From positions 216,823 through 280,822 of the forward strand of contig NZ_RKIC01000013.1 of assembly GCF_003755185.1 (NCBI RefSeq): 64,000 nt of DNA, read 5' to 3'. The notes below the pieces were generated by a model, which was given only the letters and a program-made list of their open reading frames with translations, was not told the DNA's origin and did not search any database. This DNA is from Frigoribacterium sp. PhB24. Its GTDB lineage: Bacteria; Actinomycetota; Actinomycetes; Actinomycetales; Microbacteriaceae. Below are positions 8,821-18,724 of the stretch, piece after piece. The position numbers were made by a program, and so were the translations under genes. Positions within the stretch are counted from its first letter, which is position 1; every line of letters begins with the position of its first letter.

Positions 8821-8893
8821 TGGCTGGACACGGCATCGATCCGTGGACCTTTCGATTTTCAGTCGAACGCTCTACCAACTGAGCTACCCAGCC
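8821..8893 (-). tRNA. tRNA-Phe (anticodon GAA)
   Basis: The minus strand folds as a cloverleaf: acceptor GGCTGGG/TCCAGCC with discriminator A, D-arm 'GCTCAGTTGGTAGAGC', anticodon stem TTCGA/TCGAA around loop CTGAAAA (GAA), and T-arm. CCA is not encoded. It is the last of three clustered tRNAs. Confidence 0.97.
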
Positions 8894-8932
8894 GTGAGGG
8901 CCCGAAGCCCCCAGGCGATGAACTCGCCTTGG

Positions 8933-9006
8933 CGACCCTGACCGGACTTGAACCGGCGACCTCCGCCGTGACAGGGCGGCGCGCTAACCAACTGCGCTAC
9001 AGGGCC
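8933..9006 (-). tRNA. tRNA-Asp (anticodon GTC)
   Basis: Acceptor GGCCCTG/CAGGGTC with discriminator G; anticodon stem CCGCC/GGCGG around CTGTCAC (GTC). A CCA is encoded directly after the discriminator (8930-8932). It is the middle gene of the Glu-Asp-Phe cluster common in actinobacteria. Confidence 0.97.
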
Positions 9007-9086
9007 AAACTTGCTGCTGTGACACAGCGTACTCGATGTTCTGTTGTGGTTGGTGCAGGTGATGCCTCGGAGCGGTCTTGCCGTGG

Positions 9087-9165
<79 letters not shown>

Positions 9166-9498
9166 GTGTCCGAGGACGTCATAGCAACCGATCACAGAGC
9201 ATACGGATGATCGCGGGCAAAAGCAAAACGGGGGCGACGCGGATCGCCGCGCGCGCCTCCTCGTCCCCCGTTCCGGTCACGCGACTCACCCGCCACTCCG
9301 TCGCGATTGCCCGACGTTCGCCGGCGCGGAGGCTAGTTTCAAGTCGTTCTCGAGAGTTCGGGCCCGCCCCCGGGGCGGCCCGCCCGTCGTCGCCGCCCCG
9401 CGGCGCTGTACGGGACGGCCCGCCGGGGTTACCGTGTCCATCACGGCGACCACCGGCCCCACGGACTCGACGCCGTCACGACGAATCGGACCCATTCG
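9166..9498. other. Intergenic region between tRNA-Glu and the M23 peptidase gene
   Basis: This 333-bp stretch carries the start region of the tRNA operon (minus) and of the M23 gene (plus), plus one AGGAGGCGCG copy at 9252-9261 (minus orientation). No small gene with a convincing ribosome site is visible. Promoter boxes could not be assigned with confidence. Confidence 0.6.
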
Positions 9499-10785
9499 AT
9501 GACCCCCACCCGCCGACCCGGTCGAGCCCGCCTGGCGAGCCTCACGTCGGGTCCCCTCGCGCCGTCGTCGCGACTCACCCGCGTCGTCGTCTCGATCGCC
9601 GCCGCGACCCTGCTGCTCACCGCGGGTGTCGTCGGACTGCCCGCCTCGTCGGCGACAGCCGCGTCCTACCCGTCGTGGGAGGACGTCCAGAAGGCCCGGG
9701 GCGACGAGACCGCGAAGCAGGCCGAGATCACCAACCTCGAGGGCATCCTCACCCAGATGCAGGCGGACCTCGACGCCAAGAACGCCGAGGCCGAGAAACG
9801 CGGTGACGAGCTGCAGAAGGCCCAGTCCGCGTACGACGACGCCCAGTACAAGACCGCCCAACTGCAGTCGCAGGCCGACTCGGCCGACAAGGTCGCCGCC
9901 GCCAGCGAGGAGCGCGCAGGCCAGCTCGCCGCGCAGCTCGGGCGGTCCGGTGGCACGAACGGTGTCAGCGGCAGCCTGATCGCCGACCCGGGTGAGGCGG
10001 GGCAACTGCTCTACAAGCTCGGCGCGATGACCAAGCTCACCGAGCAGGCCGACGGCATCTACGCGCAGGCCACCCAGGACCGCAACACCGCTCAGGGGCT
10101 CAGTGACCAGGCCGCGGTGGCCGAGGCGGCGTTGGCCGTGCTGGCCGACAAGGCCCAGCAGGCCCTGGCCGACGCGAACGACGCGGCCCAGGCCGCGAGT
10201 GACGCGCTGGCCGCGCAGCAGGACAACCAGGCGCGGCTCCAGGCCCAGCTCGAGACCCTGAAGACCAACGTCGACCACACCGAGGCCGAGTACCAGAAGG
10301 GCGTCGAGGAGTCCCGCGCCGCCGCGGCCGCAGCGGCGGCGGCGACCAACGGCACGGCCCTCGGGGTCGTGTCGCCCCAGGGGTGGACGCGTCCCGCCGG
10401 CGGCAACGTCTCGAGTGGTTTCGGCATGCGCGTCAACCCGGTGACGCACGCGTACATCCTCCACGCGGGCACCGACCTCGCCGCAGGGTGCAACACGCCG
10501 ATCTACGCCGCGACCGCGGGAGTCGTCACCTACGCCGGCTGGTACGGCGGCTACGGCAACTTCGTGCTGGTCGACCACGGCAACGGCGTCACCACCGGGT
10601 ACGGCCACCAGCCGAACGGCGGCATCATGGTCAGCGTCGGGCAGGCGGTCGGCACCGGTCAGCAGATCGGTCACGTCGGTTCGACCGGCAACTCGACCGG
10701 CTGCCACCTGCACTTCGAGACCCGCGTCGGCGGCGTCGCGCAGAACCCGCAGCCGTTCATGGCCGACCGCGGCATCCGCCTGTAG
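9499..10785 (+). CDS. Secreted M23-family peptidoglycan DD-endopeptidase with N-terminal coiled coil
   Basis: A 428-residue exported protein. Residues 1-54 form a signal peptide (basic start, 'VVVSIAAATLLLTAGVVGL', cleavage near 'ATAAS'). About 55-280 is Ala/Gln/Lys-rich coiled coil typical of EnvC/RipA-like proteins. About 305-428 is the LytM/M23 domain, with 'HAGTDLA' (HxxxD) and 'GCHLHFE' (HxH) as zinc ligands. It should cut peptide cross-links in cell-wall peptidoglycan, probably during division or growth, with the coiled coil for regulation. A homologue with the same layout and the same end ('RGIRL') lies in the island at 48241-49524. Confidence 0.92.
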   Translation: MTPTRRPGRARLASLTSGPLAPSSRLTRVVVSIAAATLLLTAGVVGLPASSATAASYPSWEDVQKARGDETAKQAEITNLEGILTQMQADLDAKNAEAEKRGDELQKAQSAYDDAQYKTAQLQSQADSADKVAAASEERAGQLAAQLGRSGGTNGVSGSLIADPGEAGQLLYKLGAMTKLTEQADGIYAQATQDRNTAQGLSDQAAVAEAALAVLADKAQQALADANDAAQAASDALAAQQDNQARLQAQLETLKTNVDHTEAEYQKGVEESRAAAAAAAAATNGTALGVVSPQGWTRPAGGNVSSGFGMRVNPVTHAYILHAGTDLAAGCNTPIYAATAGVVTYAGWYGGYGNFVLVDHGNGVTTGYGHQPNGGIMVSVGQAVGTGQQIGHVGSTGNSTGCHLHFETRVGGVAQNPQPFMADRGIRL

Positions 10786-10836
10786 GAGCCGCCCGCGGAC
10801 GACGCGAGCCGACGCCGGACGCGCCCCCAGGAGCGA

Positions 10837-10872
10837 CGGAGGGCCCGACACCACGTGGTGTCGGGCCCTCCG
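10837..10872. terminator. Bidirectional terminator between M23 peptidase and ppa
   Basis: A perfect 36-bp inverted repeat (18-bp arms, cggagggcccgacaccac and its complement) lies between two convergent genes. There is no long T-run, as is usual in high-GC actinobacteria. Confidence 0.85.
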
Positions 10873-10893
10873 TGTCGCAGGAGGTGCGAGAGG

Positions 10894-11385
10894 TCAGTGC
10901 CCCTCGTCCGCCAGCTTCTTGATGCCGGCCTCGACGATGGCCTCGGCCTCGGCGGCGTCGCCCCAGCCCTCGGTCTTGACCCACTTGCCGGGCTCGAGGT
11001 CTTTGTAGTGCTCGAAGAAGTGCTCGATCTCTTTGCGGAGGTACTCGGGGACGTCGGTCACGTCCTGGATGTGCTGCCAGCGCGGGTCCTTCGCGGGGAC
11101 GGCGATGACCTTGGCGTCGCTGCCGCCGTCGTCGGTCATGTTGAAGACGCCGACCGGGCGGACCTTCACGCCCACGCCCGGGAACAGCGGGTAGTCGAGC
11201 AGCACGAGCACGTCGACGGGGTCGCCGTCGAGGCCCAGCGTGTTCTCGAAGAAGCCGTAGTCGGTCGGGTAGACGAACCCGGTGAACAGAACGCGGTCGA
11301 GGTAGACGCGACCGGTCTCGTGGTCGACCTCGTACTTGTTGCGGCTGCCTTTGGGGATCTCGATCACGGCGTCGTACGCGGCCAT
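10894..11385 (-). CDS. ppa: Inorganic pyrophosphatase
   Basis: Family I soluble pyrophosphatase, 163 residues. It hydrolyses PPi to phosphate and so pulls biosynthetic reactions forward. '[14 protein letters not shown]' opens the fold, and '[13 protein letters not shown]' is the PROSITE-type signature (D-G-D-P-x-D) with metal-binding aspartates. 'AKDPRW' and the '[15 protein letters not shown]' helix complete the active site. The ATG at 11385 starts the conserved sequence; codons further upstream in the frame are unrelated. It is divergent from tilS and convergent with the M23 gene. Confidence 0.97.
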   Translation of the reverse strand: MAAYDAVIEIPKGSRNKYEVDHETGRVYLDRVLFTGFVYPTDYGFFENTLGLDGDPVDVLVLLDYPLFPGVGVKVRPVGVFNMTDDGGSDAKVIAVPAKDPRWQHIQDVTDVPEYLRKEIEHFFEHYKDLEPGKWVKTEGWGDAAEAEAIVEAGIKKLADEGH

Positions 11386-11456
11386 GGGTGTGCTCCTTGC
11401 GATGCGTCGTTGGGGGGTCCGACCCGACGGGTCGGCGGTGTCGCTAACGTTACAAG

Positions 11457-12449
11457 ATGCCCGACAGACCCCGCCTGACCCCTGCGACGGCCGACGTCCG
11501 ACGTGCCGTGCGCGCCTCCTTGCCCGGTCATGCCGAGGGCGACCTGGTGCTGGTCGCCCTGAGCGGCGGGGCCGATTCGCTCGCGCTCGCGGCGGGTGCC
11601 GCCTTCGAGGCACCGCGTGCGGGGTTGCGAGCCGGCGCGGTCGTCGTCGACCACGACCTGCAGGGCGACTCGCGCACCGTCGCGGCGCGCGCGGCCGACC
11701 AGGCACGCGGCCTCGGGCTCGACCCGGTCGTCGTCGTGAGGGTCTCGGTCGGCACCGAGGGGGGCCCCGAGGCCGCCGCACGCACCGCCCGCTACGACGC
11801 GTTGTCGTCCGTCGCCGCCGAGCACGGGGCCCGCACCGTGCTGCTCGGCCACACCCGCGACGACCAGGCCGAGACGGTGCTGCTCGGCCTCACCCGGGGC
11901 AGCGGTGCGACGAGCCTGAGCGGCATGGAGGCGCGCTCGGGTCTCTACGCCCGTCCCCTGTTGGCCGTCGGCCGCTCGACCACGGCGGCGGCGTGCACCG
12001 ACGCCGGCCTCGACGCGTGGGACGATCCGCACAACGACGACCCGACGTTCACGCGCGTGCGGCTGCGGCGGACCGTCCTGCCGATGCTCGAGCGCGAACT
12101 GGGGCCGGGGATCACCGAGGCGCTCGCGCGCACGGCCGACGCCCTGCGCGAGGACTCGGCGGCCCTCGACCACTTCGCCGACGAGATCGCCGAAGAGCTC
12201 GCGGACCACGCCGAGGCCGGCATCTCGCTCGACGTGCGCGGGCTCGCCGCCAACCCGGCGGCTCTGCGCCAGCGGCTCATCCGGCTCGCGGTGCAGAGCG
12301 AGTTCGGCGTCTCGCTCAGCCGCGTCCAGACCCTCGAGGTCGCTCGGCTGGTGACCGACTGGCACGGGCAGGGGGCGGTGTCGCTGCCGGGCGTTACAGT
12401 GGAACGCACCGGAGGCGCGCTGCACTTCTCGGCGACCGGCGCCTCCTGA
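11457..12449 (+). CDS. tilS: tRNA(Ile)-lysidine synthetase
   Basis: TilS converts C34 of tRNA-Ile2 to lysidine so that it reads AUA. The 330-residue protein has the N-type ATP pyrophosphatase P-loop '[11 protein letters not shown]' (about 36-46) and the conserved '[20 protein letters not shown]' block. The length matches the short actinobacterial form, which lacks the C-terminal domain of the E. coli enzyme. It is followed 45 bp later by hpt and then ftsH, the usual actinobacterial order. Confidence 0.95.
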   Translation: MPDRPRLTPATADVRRAVRASLPGHAEGDLVLVALSGGADSLALAAGAAFEAPRAGLRAGAVVVDHDLQGDSRTVAARAADQARGLGLDPVVVVRVSVGTEGGPEAAARTARYDALSSVAAEHGARTVLLGHTRDDQAETVLLGLTRGSGATSLSGMEARSGLYARPLLAVGRSTTAAACTDAGLDAWDDPHNDDPTFTRVRLRRTVLPMLERELGPGITEALARTADALREDSAALDHFADEIAEELADHAEAGISLDVRGLAANPAALRQRLIRLAVQSEFGVSLSRVQTLEVARLVTDWHGQGAVSLPGVTVERTGGALHFSATGAS

Positions 12450-12494
12450 GATCCCCCCCGCGGCACCCCACGACCCCAGGAGCACGACACCACC

Positions 12495-13046
12495 ATGGAA
12501 CTCAGCGACATCGAGGCCGACCTGACCAGCGTGCTCTACACCGAAGAGCAGATCCACGCCAAGATCGCCGAGGTCGCGCGGCAGGTCGAGGTCGACTACG
12601 CGGGTCGCGAGCCGCTGCTGGTGGGCGTGCTCAAGGGCGCCGTCATGGTGATGGCCGACTTCTCGCGCGAGCTCAAGCTGGCCTCGGCGATGGACTGGAT
12701 GGCCGTCTCGTCGTACGGCTCGGGTACCAAGTCGTCGGGCGTCGTGCGCATCCTCAAAGACCTCGACAGCGACCTGCACGGCCGCGACGTCATCATCGTC
12801 GAGGACATCATCGACTCGGGCCTCACGCTGTCGTGGCTGCTCGAGAACCTGCAGAAGCGCGGCGCGGCGTCGGTCGAGATCTTCGCGCTCTTCCGCAAGC
12901 CGGCCGCCGCCAAGGTCGCCGTCGATGTCAAGTACGTCGGCTTCGAGATCCCCAACGACTTCGTCATCGGCTACGGCCTCGACTACGACGAGAAGTACCG
13001 CAACCTGCGCGGTGTCGGGGTGCTGGCCCCGCACGTCTACAGCTAG
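12495..13046 (+). CDS. hpt: Hypoxanthine phosphoribosyltransferase
   Basis: Purine salvage enzyme of 183 residues that joins hypoxanthine or guanine to PRPP. The PRPP-binding loop 'VIIVEDIIDSGLTL' (about 98-111) and the 'SSYGSGTKSSG' flexible loop that closes over substrate are both present, as is 'FVIGYGLDYDEKYRNL' near the end. It lies between tilS and ftsH. A purine-rich stretch (ccccaggagc) gives a ribosome site before the ATG. Confidence 0.96.
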   Translation: MELSDIEADLTSVLYTEEQIHAKIAEVARQVEVDYAGREPLLVGVLKGAVMVMADFSRELKLASAMDWMAVSSYGSGTKSSGVVRILKDLDSDLHGRDVIIVEDIIDSGLTLSWLLENLQKRGAASVEIFALFRKPAAAKVAVDVKYVGFEIPNDFVIGYGLDYDEKYRNLRGVGVLAPHVYS

Positions 13047-13170
13047 CGGCCCGCTCCCCGGCCGGGCGGATCAAGCCCTCGGCGAACACCCATCCGGGGC
13101 ATAGCGGCCCCGATGTACCCTTTTGCTCACTTCTTCCTGCAGAAAGGTGTCGGGCGTCGCCCGTACTGAC

Positions 13171-15162
<1,992 letters not shown>

Positions 15163-15250
15163 CGCACGATCGGCTCGACCGGCTGCGCCCAGGCGCAGCC
15201 GGTCGGTAGCCTGAGGGCTCGTCCCGAGCACCGAACGGAGGTACCGCTTC

Positions 15251-16732
15251 GTGACCGACCCGTCCCGCGGCACCCCCGCCGAGTCCGGTGACGACGCCCG
15301 CCCGACCGCCGAGGCCCGAGAGGGTGGTGTCGCACCGACGAAGCGTCCTCGCGGTCGAGAGCGTTACCCGGCCGACGTCGTGGTCGACGCACCCCCGGCG
15401 TCCGCGCGGGCGGCCGCCGACGTGCTCGCCGCAGGTCCGATCACGCAGGGGCGCCTCGTCCTGGCGCAGAACGAGACCGCGGCCGTTCGTCCGCCGGCCC
15501 AGTTGCCGCCCGTCACGCACACGCCGGCCACGACCCCCGCGACCAGCCTCCCCGCCGAGGCACCCGCCGCCACGCAGCCGCCCGTCGTGGCCGCCGCCGC
15601 CCGCCCGACGACCGGCGACCTCGCCCCCGCGGCGACCGCGGCCCCCGCTGTCCGTTCGGGCCGTCGGCTGGTGGCCGGCGGCCGGTTCGAGGGGCCGTTG
15701 CACGAGCGGTCGTTCGACGACGCCGGCCCCGCGGTCGAGGCCCGACCACGGCCCGAGCGGCAGCGCAGCGGGTCGCACGCGGCACCCTCGGTGCGAGACC
15801 GGGTCGCGACCGGCCCGGGGTCGCAGGCCGCGCCTCCTGAGCCGGTTCTCCGACGGTCACGCGACCGTTCCGGCGCGCGTCGGCCGGGTCCGGCCGTCCT
15901 GGGCGTCCTCAACGTCACGCCCGACTCGTTCAGCGACGGCGGTCGCCACCTCGACCTCGACGCCGCCCTGGCCCACGCCCGCGCCCTCGTCGCGCAGGGG
16001 GCCGACGTCGTCGACGTCGGCGGCGAGTCGACCCGGCCCGGTGCCGCGCGCGTCGAGCCCTCCGACGAGCGGGGCCGGGTGCTGCCGGTCGTGCGCGAAC
16101 TGGCGTCCGAGGGCATCCGCGTCAGCATCGACACGATGAACGCGTCGACCGCCGCCGCCGCGATCGAGGCCGGCGCCGAGATCGTCAACGACGTGTCGGG
16201 CGGTCTCGCCGACGTCGACATGGCCCGGGTCGCCGCCGAGAGCGGTCGCACCTTCGTGGTCATGCACTGGCGTGGTCGGCTCGACGGTTCGGGGCACGCG
16301 CCCGCCGCCTCGTCGCGAGACTACGACGGCGACGTCGTCGGCACCGTCGTCGACGAGCTCGCCCGGCGCGTGGACGACCTCGTGGCCCGTGGTGTGGACC
16401 CGTCGACGATCGTGCTCGACCCCGGGCTCGGCTTCTCCAAGGACGCCACGCAGAACTGGCAGCTGCTCGGTCACCTCGACGCGCTCGGCCGGCTCGGCCT
16501 GCCCGTGCTCGTCGCCGCGTCGCGCAAACGGTTCCTCGCGGACCTCCTGCCCGAGGGCGCGCCGCCCGTCGACCGCGACCCCGCGACCGCCGTCGTCAGC
16601 GTGCTGGCCGCGCAGGCCGACGTCTGGGGCGTTCGTGTCCACGACGTCGCCGGCACCCGGCTCGCCCTCGACGTGCTGCAGGCGTGGACCGAGGCCGCGG
16701 CGGCTCCGCGGCGCCCGGCGAGGCACGCGTGA
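15251..16732 (+). CDS. folP: Dihydropteroate synthase with long disordered N-terminal extension
   Basis: Joins 6-hydroxymethyl-dihydropterin diphosphate to p-aminobenzoate in folate synthesis. The TIM-barrel domain starts at about residue 213 with 'VLGVLNVTPDSFSDGG' and carries 'GADVVDVGGESTRPGA', 'ISIDTMNA'-like, 'IVNDVSGG', 'VLDPGLGFSKD' and 'VAASRKRFL', so catalysis should be intact. The first ~210 residues are Ala/Pro/Thr/Arg-rich and look unstructured; typical FolP is about 270-290 residues. The gene folE, often found between ftsH and folP in relatives, is absent at this spot. A 4-bp GTGA overlap couples it to folB. Confidence 0.93.
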   Translation: MTDPSRGTPAESGDDARPTAEAREGGVAPTKRPRGRERYPADVVVDAPPASARAAADVLAAGPITQGRLVLAQNETAAVRPPAQLPPVTHTPATTPATSLPAEAPAATQPPVVAAAARPTTGDLAPAATAAPAVRSGRRLVAGGRFEGPLHERSFDDAGPAVEARPRPERQRSGSHAAPSVRDRVATGPGSQAAPPEPVLRRSRDRSGARRPGPAVLGVLNVTPDSFSDGGRHLDLDAALAHARALVAQGADVVDVGGESTRPGAARVEPSDERGRVLPVVRELASEGIRVSIDTMNASTAAAAIEAGAEIVNDVSGGLADVDMARVAAESGRTFVVMHWRGRLDGSGHAPAASSRDYDGDVVGTVVDELARRVDDLVARGVDPSTIVLDPGLGFSKDATQNWQLLGHLDALGRLGLPVLVAASRKRFLADLLPEGAPPVDRDPATAVVSVLAAQADVWGVRVHDVAGTRLALDVLQAWTEAAAAPRRPARHA

Positions 16733-17178
16733 GCGGCGTCGGCAGCGGGCCCGACGGCCTGCCCGAGAGCGAGCACGTACCGGTCGGCGAGCCCGCGCCG
16801 GCCCTGCGCGCCCGCGGTCTCGACGTGCTGCGCCTGGCCGGTGTGCGGGCGACCGGCCACCACGGCGTCTTCGACCACGAGCGCCGTGACGGCCAGGAGT
16901 TCGTCGTCGACGTCGTCGTGCACCTCGACACCACGCCCGCGGCGTCCGGCGACGACCTCGGCGAGACCGTGCACTACGGCGTGCTGGCCGAAGAGCTCGT
17001 GGCCGCCGTCGAGCGCGACCCGGTCGACCTGATCGAGACCCTCGCCGAGCGCCTCGCGGCCGTCGTGCTCGCCCATCGAGCGGCCGTCGCGACCGAGGTC
17101 ACCGTGCACAAGCCGGGGGCCCCGATCACGGTCCCGTTCGGCGACGTGTCGATCACGATCAGCCGGGAGCGCGCGTGA
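16729..17178 (+). CDS. folB: Dihydroneopterin aldolase
   Basis: The 149-residue enzyme cleaves dihydroneopterin to 6-hydroxymethyl-dihydropterin and glycolaldehyde. 'GVRATGHHGVFDHERRDGQ' carries the catalytic Glu region, and 'VTVHKPGAPI' has the conserved Lys. A GTG start at 16729 overlapping the folP stop gives an extended N-terminus of about 30 residues before 'LRLAGVRATG'. The order folP-folB-folK is a tight operon with overlapping starts and stops. Confidence 0.94.
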   Translation: MSGVGSGPDGLPESEHVPVGEPAPALRARGLDVLRLAGVRATGHHGVFDHERRDGQEFVVDVVVHLDTTPAASGDDLGETVHYGVLAEELVAAVERDPVDLIETLAERLAAVVLAHRAAVATEVTVHKPGAPITVPFGDVSITISRERA

Positions 17179-17729
17179 CCGGGCCGCGCGTCCGACGGGC
17201 GGTGATCGCCCTCGGTTCCAACCTCGGCGACCGCGACGGCCTGTTGCGCGAGGCCGTCCGGGCCGTCGACGCGACGCCCGGCATCACCGTCGTCGCCGCG
17301 TCGGCCCCCGTGTCGTCGACGGCCGTGACGCTCGACGGCCTCGATCCGAGCAAGCCGACCTACCTCAACGCCGTGCTGCTCGCCGACGTCACGCTCGACG
17401 ACGACGCCCTGCTCGACGCGCTGCAGGCGATCGAGGCCACGCACGGGCGCACCCGTGACGTCCGCTGGGGCGACCGGACCCTCGACCTCGACGTCGTCGC
17501 CCTCGACGACGAGCGCATCGACACCGAGCGCCTGCAGGTGCCGCATCCCCGCGCCGCCGAGCGGGCTTTCGTGCTCGAGCCCTGGCTCCAGCTGGACCCG
17601 GAGGCGCGGCTCGCCGGAGCAGGGCGGGTCGCCGACCTCGCATCCCGCCTCACGGAGCGGACCCGTCCCGTGCCGGGTGCGACCTCGCTGCTCGACCCCG
17701 CCCCCGAACCCAGCCCAGGAGCCCCGTGA
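17175..17729 (+). CDS. folK: 2-amino-4-hydroxy-6-hydroxymethyldihydropteridine diphosphokinase
   Basis: Pyrophosphorylates the pterin for FolP. Residues 'AVIALGSNLGDRDG' (about 9-22) and 'RTRDVRWGDRTLDLDVVAL' (with the metal-binding D-x-D) are family marks, and 'VPHPRAAERAFVLEPW' follows. The position equivalent to the usual G-P-R-T is G-D-R-T. Start and stop overlap folB and the following DUF3180 gene by 4 bp each, so all should be translated together. Confidence 0.95.
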   Translation: MTGPRVRRAVIALGSNLGDRDGLLREAVRAVDATPGITVVAASAPVSSTAVTLDGLDPSKPTYLNAVLLADVTLDDDALLDALQAIEATHGRTRDVRWGDRTLDLDVVALDDERIDTERLQVPHPRAAERAFVLEPWLQLDPEARLAGAGRVADLASRLTERTRPVPGATSLLDPAPEPSPGAP

Positions 17730-18202
17730 AGCACACCCGCCCCTCCACCCTGGTCGGCCTGATCATCGTGGCCGTGGCCGCCGGCTTCGTCCTCGACTCG
17801 GTCCTGGTGGCCATGCGTCAACCGTCGATCGTGCTGCCCGCGGCGCTCGGCCTCGTGCTGCTCGGCATCGGCGGAGTCGTCGTCTCGATGGCCGTGCCAG
17901 TCCGCCGTGTCGCGACCGGGTCGAGCAAGGAGCGCGTCGACCCCTACTACGCCACGCGCGTGCTGCTGCTGGCCAAGGCGAGCAGCCTGTCCGGTGCCCT
18001 GTTCGGCGGCTTCGCCGGGGGAGTGCTGCTGTTCGTCCTGTCCCGTGGCGTGGGGGTCGCTGTAGGCTCGCTCGTGCCCGCGATCGTCGCCGTCGTCGGC
18101 GGTGCGGGGTTGCTCGTGGCCGGCATCGTCGCCGAGCGCATGTGCACCGTCCCGCCCGCCGACGACGAGAACGGTCAGGGCCCGGGCACGCAGGCGGTCT
18201 GA
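17726..18202 (+). CDS. DUF3180 family membrane protein
   Basis: A 158-residue protein with four predicted membrane helices (about 8-28, 33-55, 82-105, 112-135) and a short charged tail. DUF3180 proteins regularly follow folK in actinobacteria, and their function is unknown. It overlaps folK by 4 bp. Nothing catalytic is visible. Confidence 0.9.
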   Translation: MKHTRPSTLVGLIIVAVAAGFVLDSVLVAMRQPSIVLPAALGLVLLGIGGVVVSMAVPVRRVATGSSKERVDPYYATRVLLLAKASSLSGALFGGFAGGVLLFVLSRGVGVAVGSLVPAIVAVVGGAGLLVAGIVAERMCTVPPADDENGQGPGTQAV

Positions 18203-18244
18203 CCGCCCGCGGCCCGACCGCCGCCGACCGGAAGAGACGCCGAC

Positions 18245-18724
18245 ATGGACCGACTCGACATCCCCGACGCCGAGTGGACGCGCGTCTCGCCCAAGTACGT
18301 CTGGCCCGAGTTGCTCGGCTACCTGGTCACCGGCTTGATCGTGGCCGCCGCCACCGTGCCGCTGTGGCTCATCGGCGAGTGGTGGGCGTATGCGATCACG
18401 GCCGTGGTGGTGGTGGTGACCGTCGTGGTCGTCGTCCTGACCCCGCGCCGCGTCCGCGCGATCGGCTATCAGCTGCGCGAGGACGACCTGCTGCTGCGGA
18501 AGGGCATCCTGTACCTCCGGGTCGTCGCCGTGCCCTACGGCCGCATGCAGCTGATCGACATCAACCGGGGCCCGGTCGTGCGGGCCCTCGGTCTCAGTGA
18601 CCTCAAATTCGTCACCGCGGCCGCGGCGTCGGCCGTGACGATCCCGGGCGTCCCCGCCGACGAGGCCGAGCGGTTGCGCGACCGCCTCGTCGAGCTGGCC
18701 GAATCGCGTCGGGCCGGTCTGTGA
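18245..18724 (+). CDS. PH domain-containing membrane protein (YdbS-like)
   Basis: The 159-residue protein has two adjacent membrane helices (about 20-65) followed by one bacterial PH domain (bPH2), with 'IGYQLREDDLLLRKGILYLRVVAVPYGRMQLIDI' as the characteristic strand pattern. It overlaps the next gene by 4 bp. In Bacillus the YdbS/YdbT pair is linked to membrane-stress protection. The role here is inferred only from pairing. Confidence 0.88.
   Translation: MDRLDIPDAEWTRVSPKYVWPELLGYLVTGLIVAAATVPLWLIGEWWAYAITAVVVVVTVVVVVLTPRRVRAIGYQLREDDLLLRKGILYLRVVAVPYGRMQLIDINRGPVVRALGLSDLKFVTAAAASAVTIPGVPADEAERLRDRLVELAESRRAGL

Noticed and set aside
10837..10872. Perfect 36-bp palindrome as a possible operator
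   Set aside because: It sits between two convergent gene ends, so a bidirectional terminator explains it better.
13147..13170. GTG start for ftsH next to 'agaaagg'
   Set aside because: Spacing to the purine run is too short and homologous proteins begin at the ATG of 13171; kept only as an alternative.
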